In this document: piece by piece, positions 32,640 through 44,002 of the stretch
How positions within the stretch are numbered: position 1 is the first letter of the stretch
How the letters are laid out: the number at the start of each line of letters is the position of its first letter
Assembly: GCA_033032175.1 (NCBI GenBank)
Contig: CM065320.1
Span: forward strand, 15,395,413-15,459,412
DNA: 64,000 nucleotides
Source: Saturnia japonica
Lineage: Eukaryota > Arthropoda > Insecta > Lepidoptera > Saturniidae
Direction: 5' to 3'
Made by a program: the position numbers and the translations under genes
Notes under the pieces: generated by a model
The model's input: the letters and a program-made list of their open reading frames with translations, nothing else
The model's database searches: none
Told to the model about the DNA's origin: nothing

Positions 32640-34260
32640 AAAACAGACAAAATCACGGGTAGAAGCTAGTTTCATATAGAAATTTTGTAGTTTAATAATC
32701 ATTTTCATGTAACTTTGTCATGCAAGCATGAGAAAGTTGACAAAATTGGTTATAAGAAAAAGCTTTCATGTGCGAAGACCAACTCATGCGTGTATGCTTG
32801 TTAAATTGTAAGTTCTATATAAGAAATATTTTAGAAATTGGTGATATATTTTTTTTAAATACTTGAGGCCCAAATAACCGATACTTACTTAAATTTATCA
32901 GTGCAAAAGTAATTTAATAAGAAAGATTTCATATACAACTTTACATCGCAGTAAATTAAAAAAAAAATTGAGTACCTACCTATTTTTATTTGAAAGCATT
33001 AAGTACGTTCTAGGCCAATTTAAATAAGACCGTATTTAAGGCAGTGTTTGAAATATTATATACTTTTTAATTGTAATTTTATGTAAAATGTTATGTGGTT
33101 TTTTTTCGATCTGACTAATAAATACTGTTAGTCATAAGCATTCTGAAGAGTGAAACGGCTTTTACAGCTTCACCTGGCTTCGGGACGAGCGCCGAAGGCA
33201 CTGAGCCGCTAAAATATAGGTATTAGTTGATAATTCTCAAAGGGATTTCGGAGAACAGATGCTTTGATATTGATATTATAAATGTATGTGGGAACCAGAA
33301 CGTAGTGGAAAAGTATAGAATGTGTATTTTGCTCTGTCTATTATATATTTTTTGACTTAAAAGTAAGATGGCGTACAGAAGTTGCTTAACCGGGTGTCTT
33401 TTGTATGTCGAAGAAAAATAAATAAGTTTAAAGTAATTTTGAATTTTATTTCGCTAAGCACGGCCTCTCACATGTATAAGACAAGAAATGAATTTTTCTT
33501 TTACAATACCAGTTCAAAGATCTTTGTACTCGCAAAGCCGAGTAAGAAATTATGTAATTTAGTTAGGTACTTTAGTTCCGACGAAACTATTTCGTGAACA
33601 AAGCATGATGTTATAGTAAAATAAATATATTTATACATTACTCCATTTCTTTTGAAAGCATATTAAAATTGATATATAGATTCTTAGTTATTTTTATATT
33701 TACTTGCAATCTAACATCACTGCTCACTACTGGAATAATTAGAATTAAAATAAATTATTGGTATCATATCATCAATTTACGGATTTTTATGTGTAATTCA
33801 CAATATAAAATTTTGATTCTATTTTTCGAGCCGTTTTTTGCGTTTTTAATTAAATCTACGTATAACGAACACGTCAGCCCCATGTTGAAAAGCCATCAAT
33901 TAATGTGGGAAGCATGAAATTTAAATAAAAATCCAATTTCGGAAAATTACGTGCAAGTTATTAAATGCAATATTTTTTAAAATAATAATAAGCATTTTAC
34001 TAAACATAAATACCAGTTCAAAAATTAAAAAAAGTTTACCGTGATAAAGGTATAATCTCTATAAAAATGATGTATGTAACATATGTAGTACATCTGTGTA
34101 AAACAAGAATATATTTTTGTCCTTGTTTTTAATAATTGCCCTACGTGAAATAATATTTATTTAAGCGACATTTGAAAATATTCAACTAATGATATTTAAA
34201 AATATTTTAAATGTACAATTGTATTACACTTTTTTCGAATAATTCAAACAGTTTACCTAT
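32640..34260. other. AT-rich DNA, no gene seen
   Basis: Frames at 33,382-33,597 and 33,669-33,917 are AT-driven and lack domains. A fragment of repeat family G (cacctggcttcgggacgagc) lies at about 33,130-33,240. Confidence 0.4.
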
Positions 34261-34261
34261 A

Positions 34262-34945
34262 ACTAGCTGACCCGCACAATTTCGTCAGCGTCACATAAGG
34301 GAGAGAGCGAGAGAAGGTTAAAGGGAGTTAGTCTTAGGCACCTATTATTGAAAGGAGATGAAACTTTCCTTTTTTTAACTACGAACCATTTGATCACCAT
34401 GCGACCCGCCCGCTACTACATAATTTCGCATAATAAAAATGCGCCCGCGGTTCTTGATCATTATTTTGCTGCGGAGTTATTTCAAAACTTTGATATCTCC
34501 TAAGCTATACACTGAAATCAAATGATATGAAGGGCAATTCAGTTTAAAACTGAATACTTGTGATGATTAATGTATTTATTTCGATAAGGATTAATATCAT
34601 TTTTATAAAAAGACCTTCGTAAATAATGCATTATTTTAGAACAAATTTTGTTATCAAAAAATTTTATATCATTTTAAGAGAAACAATTCCGTCACACATG
34701 ACTGTTGCGTAACTTTAACCATTTACGCAGCGCACGCAATGGAAGTTCTCAAAAGGAATAAATTTTGCCCGTTTTCGCAACATTTTTCTTTGTTGCTCCA
34801 CTCCTATTGGTCGTAGCGTGGTTGGTCGATAAATGGGCTATCCAACACTAAAATATTTTTTCCATTTGAATGAATAGTTCCAGAGATTAGCGCGTTCAAC
34901 CAAACAAACAAACAAACTCTTCAGCTTTATAATATTAGTATCGAT
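34262..34945 (+). repeat. Full-length common lepidopteran interspersed repeat (~680 bp)
   Basis: Starts taactagctgacccgcacaa and ends gcgttcaaccaaacaaacaa, aactcttcagctttataata, ttagta. Contains the block cactcctattggtcgtagcg. Partial copies: 6,370-6,430 and 31,195-31,275. No ORF; non-autonomous. Confidence 0.6.
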
Positions 34946-35580
34946 TTATAATAACCAAGTGACGGTGAACATTTCACACATTATGCAATGCAAACAATCA
35001 ATCAGCTATCATGTTCATTAGATAAATTGTGAACAGATGGCGCCTCCCACGCGTTTTTGAATATATCATTAATAAGTTTTTTGAATCAATTTAAAAAAAA
35101 TATTATAAATCGATTTATCTCTTTTTCGTCAATAGCCGGGTATATAGGCTTTGAAATTATGTTTAAATCATTAATTTTGATGAATGAGGTAAACTTCAAA
35201 ATTATGTCTTAAAAGATAATTTTGATGAATAATTAAGGAAGATATTGCTTTACCACAAAAAACAAACACATTTGACAAATAATATACGAATTTGTACGGA
35301 CAATTTAATTTCCTGACAGATTTAGTCCGGATTTGAACGTAATAAGGGTTCACTACTACCTCCCTAAACTCGTGTATTTATGAAGGTATGGGATAATCCG
35401 GATTTCCGTATCTGGAAAATAGTGCTAAATTCAGAAACTTTTAAAGTTATTATTATAAGCTATTAATTAAACAATAGTTATTATTCTGATTTTATCGTTT
35501 CTAAGAAAATAAAAAATCTATTACCAATTATATTTATGTATTGGCAATACTCGATTTTTATTGGTGCAATTTTATTTATC
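34945..35580. other. AT-rich DNA, no gene seen
   Basis: Nothing recognised. Confidence 0.35.
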
Positions 35581-35584
35581 TATA

Positions 35585-35880
35585 CGTGAAGCAAAAGCTT
35601 TTGGTAACTTTTTAAGTGTATTGCGTGCACGGAAGACTGTGAGATTTGGCATGTTTAAAGTTTATATTGAGAAGGAGTGCAGAAAGCTAAAATTTATCTA
35701 TAATATCTGTTACTAATATATTAAATAAAATAAATTGATACTGCGAATCTTAACCCTACCAGTGCTATTGTTCTTAGACCCCCCCCCCCCCCCCCCCCCC
35801 AACAAATGTCAAACAGAAAATAGTCTATGATCAAAAAGTCGCAAGTCGAATTTCAAGCTTAGGGCGATCGCTAGTATTAT
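35585..35880 (+). repeat. Dispersed repeat family D with long poly(C) tract
   Basis: Same body as the 7,018 copy. At 35,779-35,800 it carries an uninterrupted run of 22 C, expanded from six in the other copy. Confidence 0.7.
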
Positions 35881-36199
35881 ATAATTAACTAATTATTATA
35901 ACTTAAAATTACATTGTACATTGTACAGTTTATACTTTAAAAATGGTGCCCAACCAAACTAGGTAAGCCTGTATCTATGATATTCTTTCGTTTAATCGTA
36001 GTTTCATCGGGAATGGTTATTTACTATAGTGCGTTTTTTATTCCCACGAAGTAAATTGATAAATAATCACTAATGTTACACTTGAAAATAATGTTGCTAC
36101 ACACATTTTTGTAGTGTTATACTAACGTATATTTTATCGTAAGATTCAAAACACTGAACTAAGTTTTTTATTTATTAACTAAAATATTTTGTCAACTTA

Positions 36200-36310
36200 C
36201 AATAGGACAACCCTTGAGGTATCAACGAAAATAGAATCATCCAAAACAGTTATGTCTGAACTCCACAAAAAAATATACATTCGAATTGAGTAACTTCCAC
36301 TTTTTTTTTA
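36200..36310 (-). repeat. Dispersed repeat family A, partial reverse copy
   Basis: Contains aggacaacccttgaggtat, aatcatccaaaacag and catTCGAATTGAGTaacttcc, the complement of family A blocks. Confidence 0.55.
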
Positions 36311-36929
36311 TAGTTGGAAAAAATCCTTTATCGGCCGGACTCGGACTATAGATCACAGTGCGTACAAGTCTGGTCGTCAGACCGCTAGACAAATTTGACG
36401 ATAATCAAAGTCGTGTAAATCAGGACTTGCATTAACCGTGTATAATGTATTTAATCCTATACTCTCTCAGACTAAATCTTATAGATGTATCTGTTTATCT
36501 TTTTTTACTGTTGCTTCCTTGTTTCATCGTGTTTAAATCACAACGATATTTAAAGAAGGTTTCGCATTAAAAACTATAAAAAACAACGCTTCGGATGGCC
36601 CACGATAGACGCGATTTTGTGTACTTTATTCGGCCTTCACCTTTGGACGGTTCAATGTTTTTTTTCTGCAGAAAAACCTATCAATAGGAAAAATATCTCA
36701 TACGGTTTTACGATTAGTTCGGATTGGTGTCATAATTATTTAAAAAATACAATTAACTAACAACACATGAAAGTCAATTTTTTTATGAGAATAAAAAACG
36801 CACTTTAGGATATTTATGATTTTGTACTATTGTTTTATTTAAAGCATTAGATCTGAGGACTGTACATATTCTGTGTTGGCTCTGACGACATGATTCTAAG
36901 ACCCCAAATTTTGCTGTTTTTTTTTTATA

Positions 36930-37200
36930 CAAAGAAGGTGGCAAACAAGCGTACGTTCCGCCTACAGGTAAGCGGCTACCGTAGCCTTTGGACGCTATTA
37001 ATACCATATTTATGAATAGTGCTTTGCCGACCCTACCTCAAAGAACTCTAGAAACCATACTCACCGCAGGACCATAACACAAGGTTATTTGGCTGTGATC
37101 TTCTGTATCGTGGTGTTCTAGAAGTCGGATTGACATAAGTAAAGAGAATCCAAAGAAATATTTGTGTGCACTACCTCTCTTAAAAATGACAATGGTGGTA
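36930..37200 (-). repeat. SINE-like family B, reverse full copy
   Basis: Reads aaggtggcaaacaagcgtac, ctaccgtagcctttggacg, agaactctagaaaccatac and acacaaggttatttggctgt. Confidence 0.7.
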
Positions 37201-37950
37201 GGAAAGGACAATTGTATCCGAGTAGATAATACCACCAAACACCAGTATAACACGCCCTAGCTGCACCCTTTGGCTATTCGCGTCGAGGGACCAGCCCATG
37301 TATCCCGGTTTTAGTTAAGGCTACGGAGTTTCTTAACAGCTCGAGTTAATACGTATCAAAAAGTATGCTGCACTTACTTTAATCTCCATTTTATTTATGG
37401 ACATTTTTCATTAAGGATATGCCAGTCCCATCATAACTGATACCTGTAACATCATTACTATACGTGTGGCAACACGAGTGATTTGTCAATCTCTCTATTG
37501 CCTACAACGTCCGCCAGCAATAACGGGTTCTGTTTATTTGTCTGATAATAAAGTGCCCACAAGTCTAAATAGTCGTCTTAATAATTATTGCAACAAAAAA
37601 ATTGTCGAAAAATAATAAAAAACCTGAGCCATGTCAATGGCGTCGAAACAAGAAAAAGCTGCATAAAGTGCGAATATTATGCGTCTAAACAATACCTACT
37701 ATTTAAACAAAAAATGTAATGTGTGGTTTTATGAAACCACGGTAAAAGTGAACCTTTTTTTCACATTACATAACAAAAACAAACGAAATAGCGAGCGCCT
37801 TTCACTTTATCCCTACTCCGCGGCCGACCGTCACGCGACATGCAACACACGGACCAAAAAGTTTGAGACGATCTAATAAAAGTTTCACTTTATTATGTAC
37901 TAAAAATTAAAAAAAAAAACATATCAATAAGACTATATAAATTTCTCAGG
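37200..37950. other. Mixed AT-rich DNA, no supported gene
   Basis: A 65-codon frame at 37,679-37,876 ends in a GC-richer patch (ccgcggccgaccgtcacgcg) but has no domain. Confidence 0.3.
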
Positions 37951-37959
37951 AAGAATACT

Positions 37960-38545
37960 TAAACAAGACAATAACAAGAGAACTTAAAATAACCACATAG
38001 CATTCTAGAAGCATCCGATCTCGGTTGTGCCAGAATACTGTGATACAAACTCATATCACATACATTAATTTTATATTTATTATTACTGGAACATTCCATC
38101 AGGAAATTGATGGATATTGTCCATCTTACCACACTGGTTGCAAAATGGTGAATCAACTATTTTCATGAGATATCCAAATTTTCTTGATATAATATCTCCA
38201 GACCTTAACCTAAAAGGTTCTGACAAGGAGGCTGACATTGTATTGTTCGGTACCAAATTCCTTTCTCTTTTGAAACTAGAACAAAATATTTATTCCACTT
38301 GTGATGACATTTCCTCTTAAATTTACCTAAAACTTCTGAATAATAAGGTGGAATACCTTCAATTAACACTCGCTTGGCTAAACTATCAACTTTCTCATTT
38401 CCTTTTAGCCCTATATGAGATGGAACCCATTTACTTATTTTACATAGTTATATGCGTACATATTTGTCTACAGCTTGCCATATTGCTTGGCGTTCGTGGA
38501 AATAATAAAGCCTTAAAACCTTCCTCAGTAGAACGTAGACCAACA
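37960..38545 (-). pseudogene. Degraded non-LTR ORF2 end with RNase H remnant
   Basis: On the - strand, about 38,450-38,335 reads KWVPSHIGLKGNEKVDSLAK, the C-terminal motif of the RNase H domain (H...GNE..D.LA) present in I/LOA/R1-like LINE proteins. It is followed by KRKCHHKWNKYF and a region with broken frames and a zinc-ribbon-like remnant (FCNQCGK at about 38,140). Stops and shifts make it inactive. Confidence 0.65.
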
Positions 38546-38619
38546 TTCCATAGACTATACTAATATTATATAAATAAATTCTAGGTATATACTACTAACT
38601 AATATAACCAGTAATCAAG

Positions 38620-38870
38620 CGATAAGAGGGCTTTGTATCCGAATGGTTCGCGACCGCCACACACACGTTACCTATTACAGTGACAATTTAGGTTTATCGC
38701 GTTTTAAGATAAACCAAAGTGTACCCAGTTACCGAGAGGTTAGCAGGCCGCCATGACAGCGACTGCCGTCGATGGATCATTGATCTATCGATGGTCACCT
38801 GTTTCTGGATTGTACTTTGCTTACCATTAGCAACAGAGCCTTCGTTTTACTGTTATTCATTGCAAATTCA
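38620..38870 (+). repeat. Dispersed repeat family F
   Basis: Second copy of the block order described at 8,960-9,290. Confidence 0.45.
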
Positions 38871-39109
38871 AATTACTAAGATTATATTAAACGTATATAT
38901 TTTAATTAAAATAAAACCCGTTTACATTTTATATAAGTCTTTACGACTAACTAAACCCCAGTGCAAAATTAATAAGTTTATGATAGTTTTTTTATTACTT
39001 TGTAAAAATATTTCAGTATTTTCCTAAGGAATAATAATTCCACAGGGCTAGATTAAACTCTTAACAATAGACCAGGGATTATTAGTGAATTTATATTGTA
39101 AAGATTTTA

Positions 39110-39535
39110 TAACTAGCTGTGCCCGCGGCTGCGCTCGCGTAGACATAATGCCATCGATCGGGCATACGCCCTTGTTCCCGATTATTTTAAAGATAAAAAT
39201 GCTTATTGTGGGTGATTCTTAGAAGATAGATATATACTCTTGCTGACTTTTTTTTAGTTCCTTTTAATTGTCTATAATTATGGAGTACATTCATTTGATA
39301 TAACTCTTATAGTTTACTCAGCGTAAATCATTTAAGCGCCCGAATTGATTCTTCATAACCATTTTTTTTATTTGCGCGGAACCGTAATTATTTTTCTAAA
39401 ATAAAAAAGAGGCTAAATTACTCAATATGACATTAACTATATACCAGTGAAAGTCTGGTCAAAATAGGTCCAACCATTTCGGTGGTTAGCCAGAATAAAC
39501 AGACAGAAAGACAAAGTTTTTAAAAATTGTTGTTT
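39110..39535 (+). repeat. Dispersed repeat family C, long copy
   Basis: Starts ctagctgtgcccgcggctgc, contains gattattttaaagataaaaa, cttattgtgggtgattctta, agtttactcagcgtaaatca and ccatttcggtggttagccag, and ends aacagacagaaagacaaag. This layout is shared by very abundant lepidopteran repeats. No ORF. Confidence 0.65.
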
Positions 39536-39844
39536 TGTTATAAGTACCGTTATATAATTTCGTATTCCTTTAGTAAAAAGCTATTTATTTATTATTTTTA
39601 CTTTACCAAAAGACTCTTGAATTTTATTAATTGTGTAGACTACGAAAACGTTTTTCAAGCATTTTGGTTGCCTCATGTTGCTATCCTTCGCTGTCGTCCG
39701 ATTATGTAACGAATTATATTCATACGACAATTAATGTGATTTAAGGTTCTTGCAATCGTTATCTAGTAAATGTAGATACCGCAGTTTTTAAAAACAGTCT
39801 TATTTTCCTATTTTTCAATTTTTTTAAAGAATAAGTTCCAGGAA

Positions 39845-40350
39845 TTTCGTATTTTAACTTTGCCTTTCCAATACATCTTTGATAACTTAATATATGTTCG
39901 TGTAAACTTAGACAAGATGGATTTTGTCAAAGATCAGCACAATGTTAATACTAGAAATAGAGATAAATCAGTTGTACCGTGTTTTACACTCAGTAAGACT
40001 AATAAAAGTTTTTTAGGTAATAGTGTTAGGTTCTTTAACAAGATCCCGATGCACATTACTGATTTGCCGGACAACAAGTTCAAGGACCATATCAAGCGGG
40101 TTTTACTGTCAAAAGAATCATTATGTGAATGATAGTGATGTCTGGAAGTGACTCCCTCTCTGTGTCCACTAAATTGCTATTATTGTACCTGTTATATTAA
40201 CATTCGTACAGTTGACAAAAAAAAGATAAACCCGATCGAGTTTCTTACCGGTTCTTCTCGATGTGTGGGACGTTTTCCGAACCGGTAGTAGTATTTGACG
40301 TTCATAAGTGCCTTCTTAGGCCTAAATTGAATAAAGATTATTTTGATTTT
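39845..40350 (+). pseudogene. 5'-truncated LINE 3' end (CR1-like family E) with C-terminal ORF and 3' UTR
   Basis: A 90-codon frame (39,860-40,132) reads DFVKDQHNVNTRNRDKSVVP then SVRFFNKIPMHITDLPDNKF and IKRVLLSK, the conserved end of CR1/Daphne-like ORF2. The 3' UTR ends tgaataaagattattttgat with a short TTTTGAT repeat tail. No catalytic domain is retained. A tail-only copy is at 8,760-8,915. Confidence 0.7.
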
Positions 40351-40609
40351 GATTTCATGTTTCAATGTAAGCATGATGTAAGCCGTATTTATAATAGGTA
40401 ACAATTTATAAATGGTGCAAACTATTGTAACTAATATTATATTTGTCTTAAGTTCCGCAGTCAACTATATAATGACATGTATTTATGGTAGAATAAACTA
40501 AATGATTTTTAAAGCTTCAAGATCATGGGCGTTGTTAAAGAGGGCAACATTTTACTTTAGCAAGTACATTATTTTGGCGTGTTTCATAAGGTTTCTTCAT
40601 AAGTCGTGT

Positions 40610-40775
40610 AAGCGATTCGAATTTTCTCAACTATACAAAAACTTTGGAATGTATTGTATGTAAAAAAATATCTAAATGACAGTGAAAAATGTATAAAAAT
40701 CCATTGAGTGCTTTAGAAGTAGTGAGCGGACAAACGGACAGACGCGGAAAGAGACTTTGTTTTATACTATGTAAG
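40610..40775 (+). repeat. Dispersed repeat family I
   Basis: Second copy of the repeat at 18,140-18,375, ending ttttatactatgtaagtata. Confidence 0.5.
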
Positions 40776-40779
40776 TATA

Positions 40780-41640
40780 GATATATTGTAAATGTAGTGG
40801 GCACCTCTAACGGGTTCACATAATTATCTGAAGTAGACTTTTCACTTTTAGTGTTTTGTAAATGTACTTTATGCTATATTATTATGTATGAACTTTTAAA
40901 AAAAAAATGTGGTCGAAGTTAGTCAAATTATTGTTATTGTTATTTTAAAAAATAACAGGAAAATTGCTATGTAATATGCTACTTTTATTATATTATTGTA
41001 AATTTATTCAAATCGAAAAACTACTTCCAAAAAATATGAATTTCAATTCCGATTAATCTTTAGGAGCCAATAACTTGATAAATAAACCTAATACAAAAAT
41101 ATATTTGTGTCATACGTTCTATATTATGTACAGTTATGTCGAATATGAACGAATTACAGAATCTTACCTTTTGAAGTGAAAACTATTTTAACCGCGTTAA
41201 ACGATATTTTGTAGGCGAAAACTTTTGAGTTCGCGTGACCTTGGCGTCACCGATTACCTCGACATGCTCGTGACGTACTGCGCTTACGTCAGACTTACGA
41301 CGCATAGTATAACGGCCTGTGTACATGTACACTAATACATTGTATATACTCGACTGTATCATATTATGCGTGCTTGTGATTGTGATTTCGCGTCAATGAT
41401 ATGCCCTACAATAATTCAAACTATAGTTGATTTAAAAATTCTAAGTTGAGTTTTCACTCCTATCGGCAGTCCTTATGAGTTTTGAGTTTTTTTTTCTTTG
41501 TCTGCTTCACGTGAAATGCCTCGTTTTGTAAAGAAATAGTTTAGAACTAGTATTAACACATACAATACTTTTTACTCCGGCAAATTACTTGGCTTAACGA
41601 CTGTTAACAATTTATAATGTTTTTTGATATCCATGCAACC
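40780..41640. other. AT-rich DNA, no gene seen
   Basis: About 41,200-41,400 is GC-richer (gacgcatagtataacggcct) without a kept frame. Confidence 0.35.
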
Positions 41641-41644
41641 GAAG

Positions 41645-41865
41645 TCGTGGGTACAGCTAGTTTATAATACTACAAATAATATGAAAATGTATTTGTTTGG
41701 ATATTTGTCACTCAATTACGCAATAACGGCTGAACAGATTTGGATGCAAAATAGACACACAGATATTTTATAACCTAGGTTAACACATAGGTTACTTTTT
41801 ATCCTGGTAAAGACCAAATCCTGGAGACCAAATAGACGAAGTCGAGGGTAGGAGCTAGTTTACTA
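41645..41865 (+). repeat. Common lepidopteran interspersed repeat, short copy
   Basis: From cgtgggtacagctagtttat to gaagtcgagggtaggagcta, with the ttacgcaataacggctgaac block typical of this repeat class. Confidence 0.5.
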
Positions 41866-42079
41866 TAAACATTAAAATAAGTAAAGTGTAATATGTATAT
41901 CATATGGTAGGTATCGTAGTTCGCTTAAATTTCTCATTCACCGTCATGTAATGTCTAGGTTTCTGTCAACTCAGATTAATTTAACCCACAAGGTTAATTT
42001 ATGTTAGTGATTTATCTTCTTGCCTTCATATATGTTTCTTGAACACTTAATGAGATCCTTTAAATATCTCAATTTGACA

Positions 42080-42395
42080 CAATGATGGCTCAGTTGGTAG
42101 CGTGTAAGGAAACAACATCGATCGATGCGAGTTCGAATCCCTACAATGAGCCTGAGCTTCGATGTGAAGGAAAACATCGTGATGAAACCATAGATAGCAT
42201 GGTGGTAGGGCTCTTTCCAATGCCCGCCTGGCTAGCTACCAACCTCAAGTTGAAAATCTGTCGCCAAGCACCAATTGGCGTGTTCCAGCAACTGCACTTG
42301 AGAGTCAGTCTTCCACTATGCTTATCGTGCTATCTTGGGCCACATCGTCACTTAAAATTAGGTGAGATTTTGATCACAACGCTAAGCCCATAATT
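42080..42395 (+). repeat. tRNA-derived SINE with clear A and B boxes
   Basis: The head is tRNA-like: A box tggctcagttggtagcgtg (42,085-42,103) and B box gagttcgaatccc (about 42,128-42,140). The body has atcgtgatgaaacc and ccgcctggctagctacc; the tail has gcactTGAGAGTCAGTcttc and gggccacatcgtcacttaa. A 103-codon frame across it is incidental. Tail-only copies are at 20,340 and 58,480. Confidence 0.75.
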
Positions 42396-42399
42396 AAAA

Positions 42400-43200
42400 A
42401 AAATTGTCGCCAAAAGCATTATAAAAACTACATATACTACTACCATAAGAAAATTAATTTTCCTAACTGACAAATTCCTTACAAACAATCAAAAATATTC
42501 AGATATTAATTATGGTAAGAAATAATAACCTAATAAGTAATACTATACGGTGATGATACAGCAAAAAATTCTATAATAATTGACTATAGCATCCTGTGCT
42601 AAATGCGAAGTACAACAGCTGATGTTGCCATGACTTGGACTTCCTTTATGAAAAAATTATTTATTGCCATTTTCTAGTTGACATAAATACTATGTGATAT
42701 TTAATTATCATTTATAATCACAGTAAAAAGTAATTTAAGGAAAACCAATTCAAGCAATATCTGTCAAATTTAGCCATAAAAAAAAACAGTCAAATGACTC
42801 GCACCGGTTGTGACGTCACGACAAATTTCCTGGGGAAATCCTTTAAATACACAAGGAATTCGTATATGGGATTAGTCTACTACACGTTATAGAAGGAAAT
42901 ACATATACTAAACAATTGACTAGTCTCTTTTTTTTTAAGTGCCAATTATTATTTCACGATATTTCCTGTTCTTACTACGCCTGTTTTACACTCTAAAATA
43001 TATTCATCCAAAGCATGCCTGGAAGGTATTGCTTCCAGCAATAAGACGCCCCTTGTACTTGTCATATAATTTCAATGTTTGGTTGTTTAAGTAACTAGGG
43101 GTGTACAATAAATATTTATCTATACAATTAATAAAATTGAAGTGTCTGTTTGTAATGTCAAAATATCGGCTTTTTACTAAATTCATATGAAAGTATATAC
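42400..43200. other. AT-rich DNA, no gene seen
   Basis: Nothing recognised; frames are short. Confidence 0.35.
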
Positions 43201-43204
43201 GATA

Positions 43205-43480
43205 CCTATATCAAAAAACCATTTGTTTTGTCCGTTTGTCTGTTTATTCTGGGTAAAAAACTGGTTATAGTGAACCAATTCGGGCGCTTGAATGGCTTAC
43301 GCAGAGTAAACCCCTAAGATATAATTAATTGTAGCCATTAAAAGTACGTACAAAAAAGTCATCTTCTAAGGGGCACCCACAATAAACATTTTAGTCGTGA
43401 GCGGAGGAGCAAGATTCGCGCGTGTGCCCGATCGATGGCGTTCTGTATTCTACGTGAGCGAAGCCACGGGCACAGCTAGT
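43205..43480 (-). repeat. Dispersed repeat family C, reverse copy
   Basis: Complement of the 39.1-kb copy: gtctgtttattctgg, gaatggcttacgcagagtaa, ggcacccacaataaacattt and gaagccacgggcacagctag. Confidence 0.65.
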
Positions 43481-43849
43481 AAGTAAATAAAATTCCAGCT
43501 GCTTTGTCCAGCAAAATATTGAAATATAATTTACACCACGAACAATATTTTTGAAGCGATGATAACTAAGCAGTAATATGCTCAAATACCGTGTCGTTGC
43601 TGAAACTATTTCCTTCATTATTTCTGAAGCAGTCTTTAAATAAGTTGAAAAGGTTGTCCGTTTTAAAACACGTATTAGGTAAATAAAATCTTAAAAGTTT
43701 ATACTTGTTATACAAGGAATACATAATTTCGTTTATTTCCGAATTTGGCTGACATACTGTCATATCTCTAAAATACACAAGAAATATAATATAATTTAAT
43801 TTAAATAAAGAGATAGAATAAGGATTACAATATCTAATATGATAGCAAA

Positions 43850-44002
43850 TTACAAGCCAGTATGTTCTTTAATAAAATCTCGTATAGTAGGTGAGGAGAT
43901 TTTAGCGAGGACACTGGGCGACAAGGGTTGGCCACAACCTCGACCAAACGAAACAATACCGACCGCCATACCATCTTGTACCGCCGTACCTCCAGAATCA
44001 CC
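43850..44002 (-). CDS. Serine protease 1, exon 5 (catalytic Ser, stop)
   Basis: 153 bp starting GDSGGTAVQDGMAVGIVSFG and ending IKEHTGL with TAA at 43,850-43,852. Acceptor ttttctcag. Confidence 0.92.
   Translation of the reverse strand, partial: GDSGGTAVQDGMAVGIVSFGRGCGQPLSPSVLAKISSPTIRDFIKEHTGL

Noticed and set aside
42080..42150. Possible functional tRNA gene
   Set aside because: A and B boxes are present, but the acceptor stem and anticodon arm do not pair properly and a SINE body follows directly.
42082..42393. 103-codon ORF
   Set aside because: It spans a tRNA-derived SINE and is incidental.
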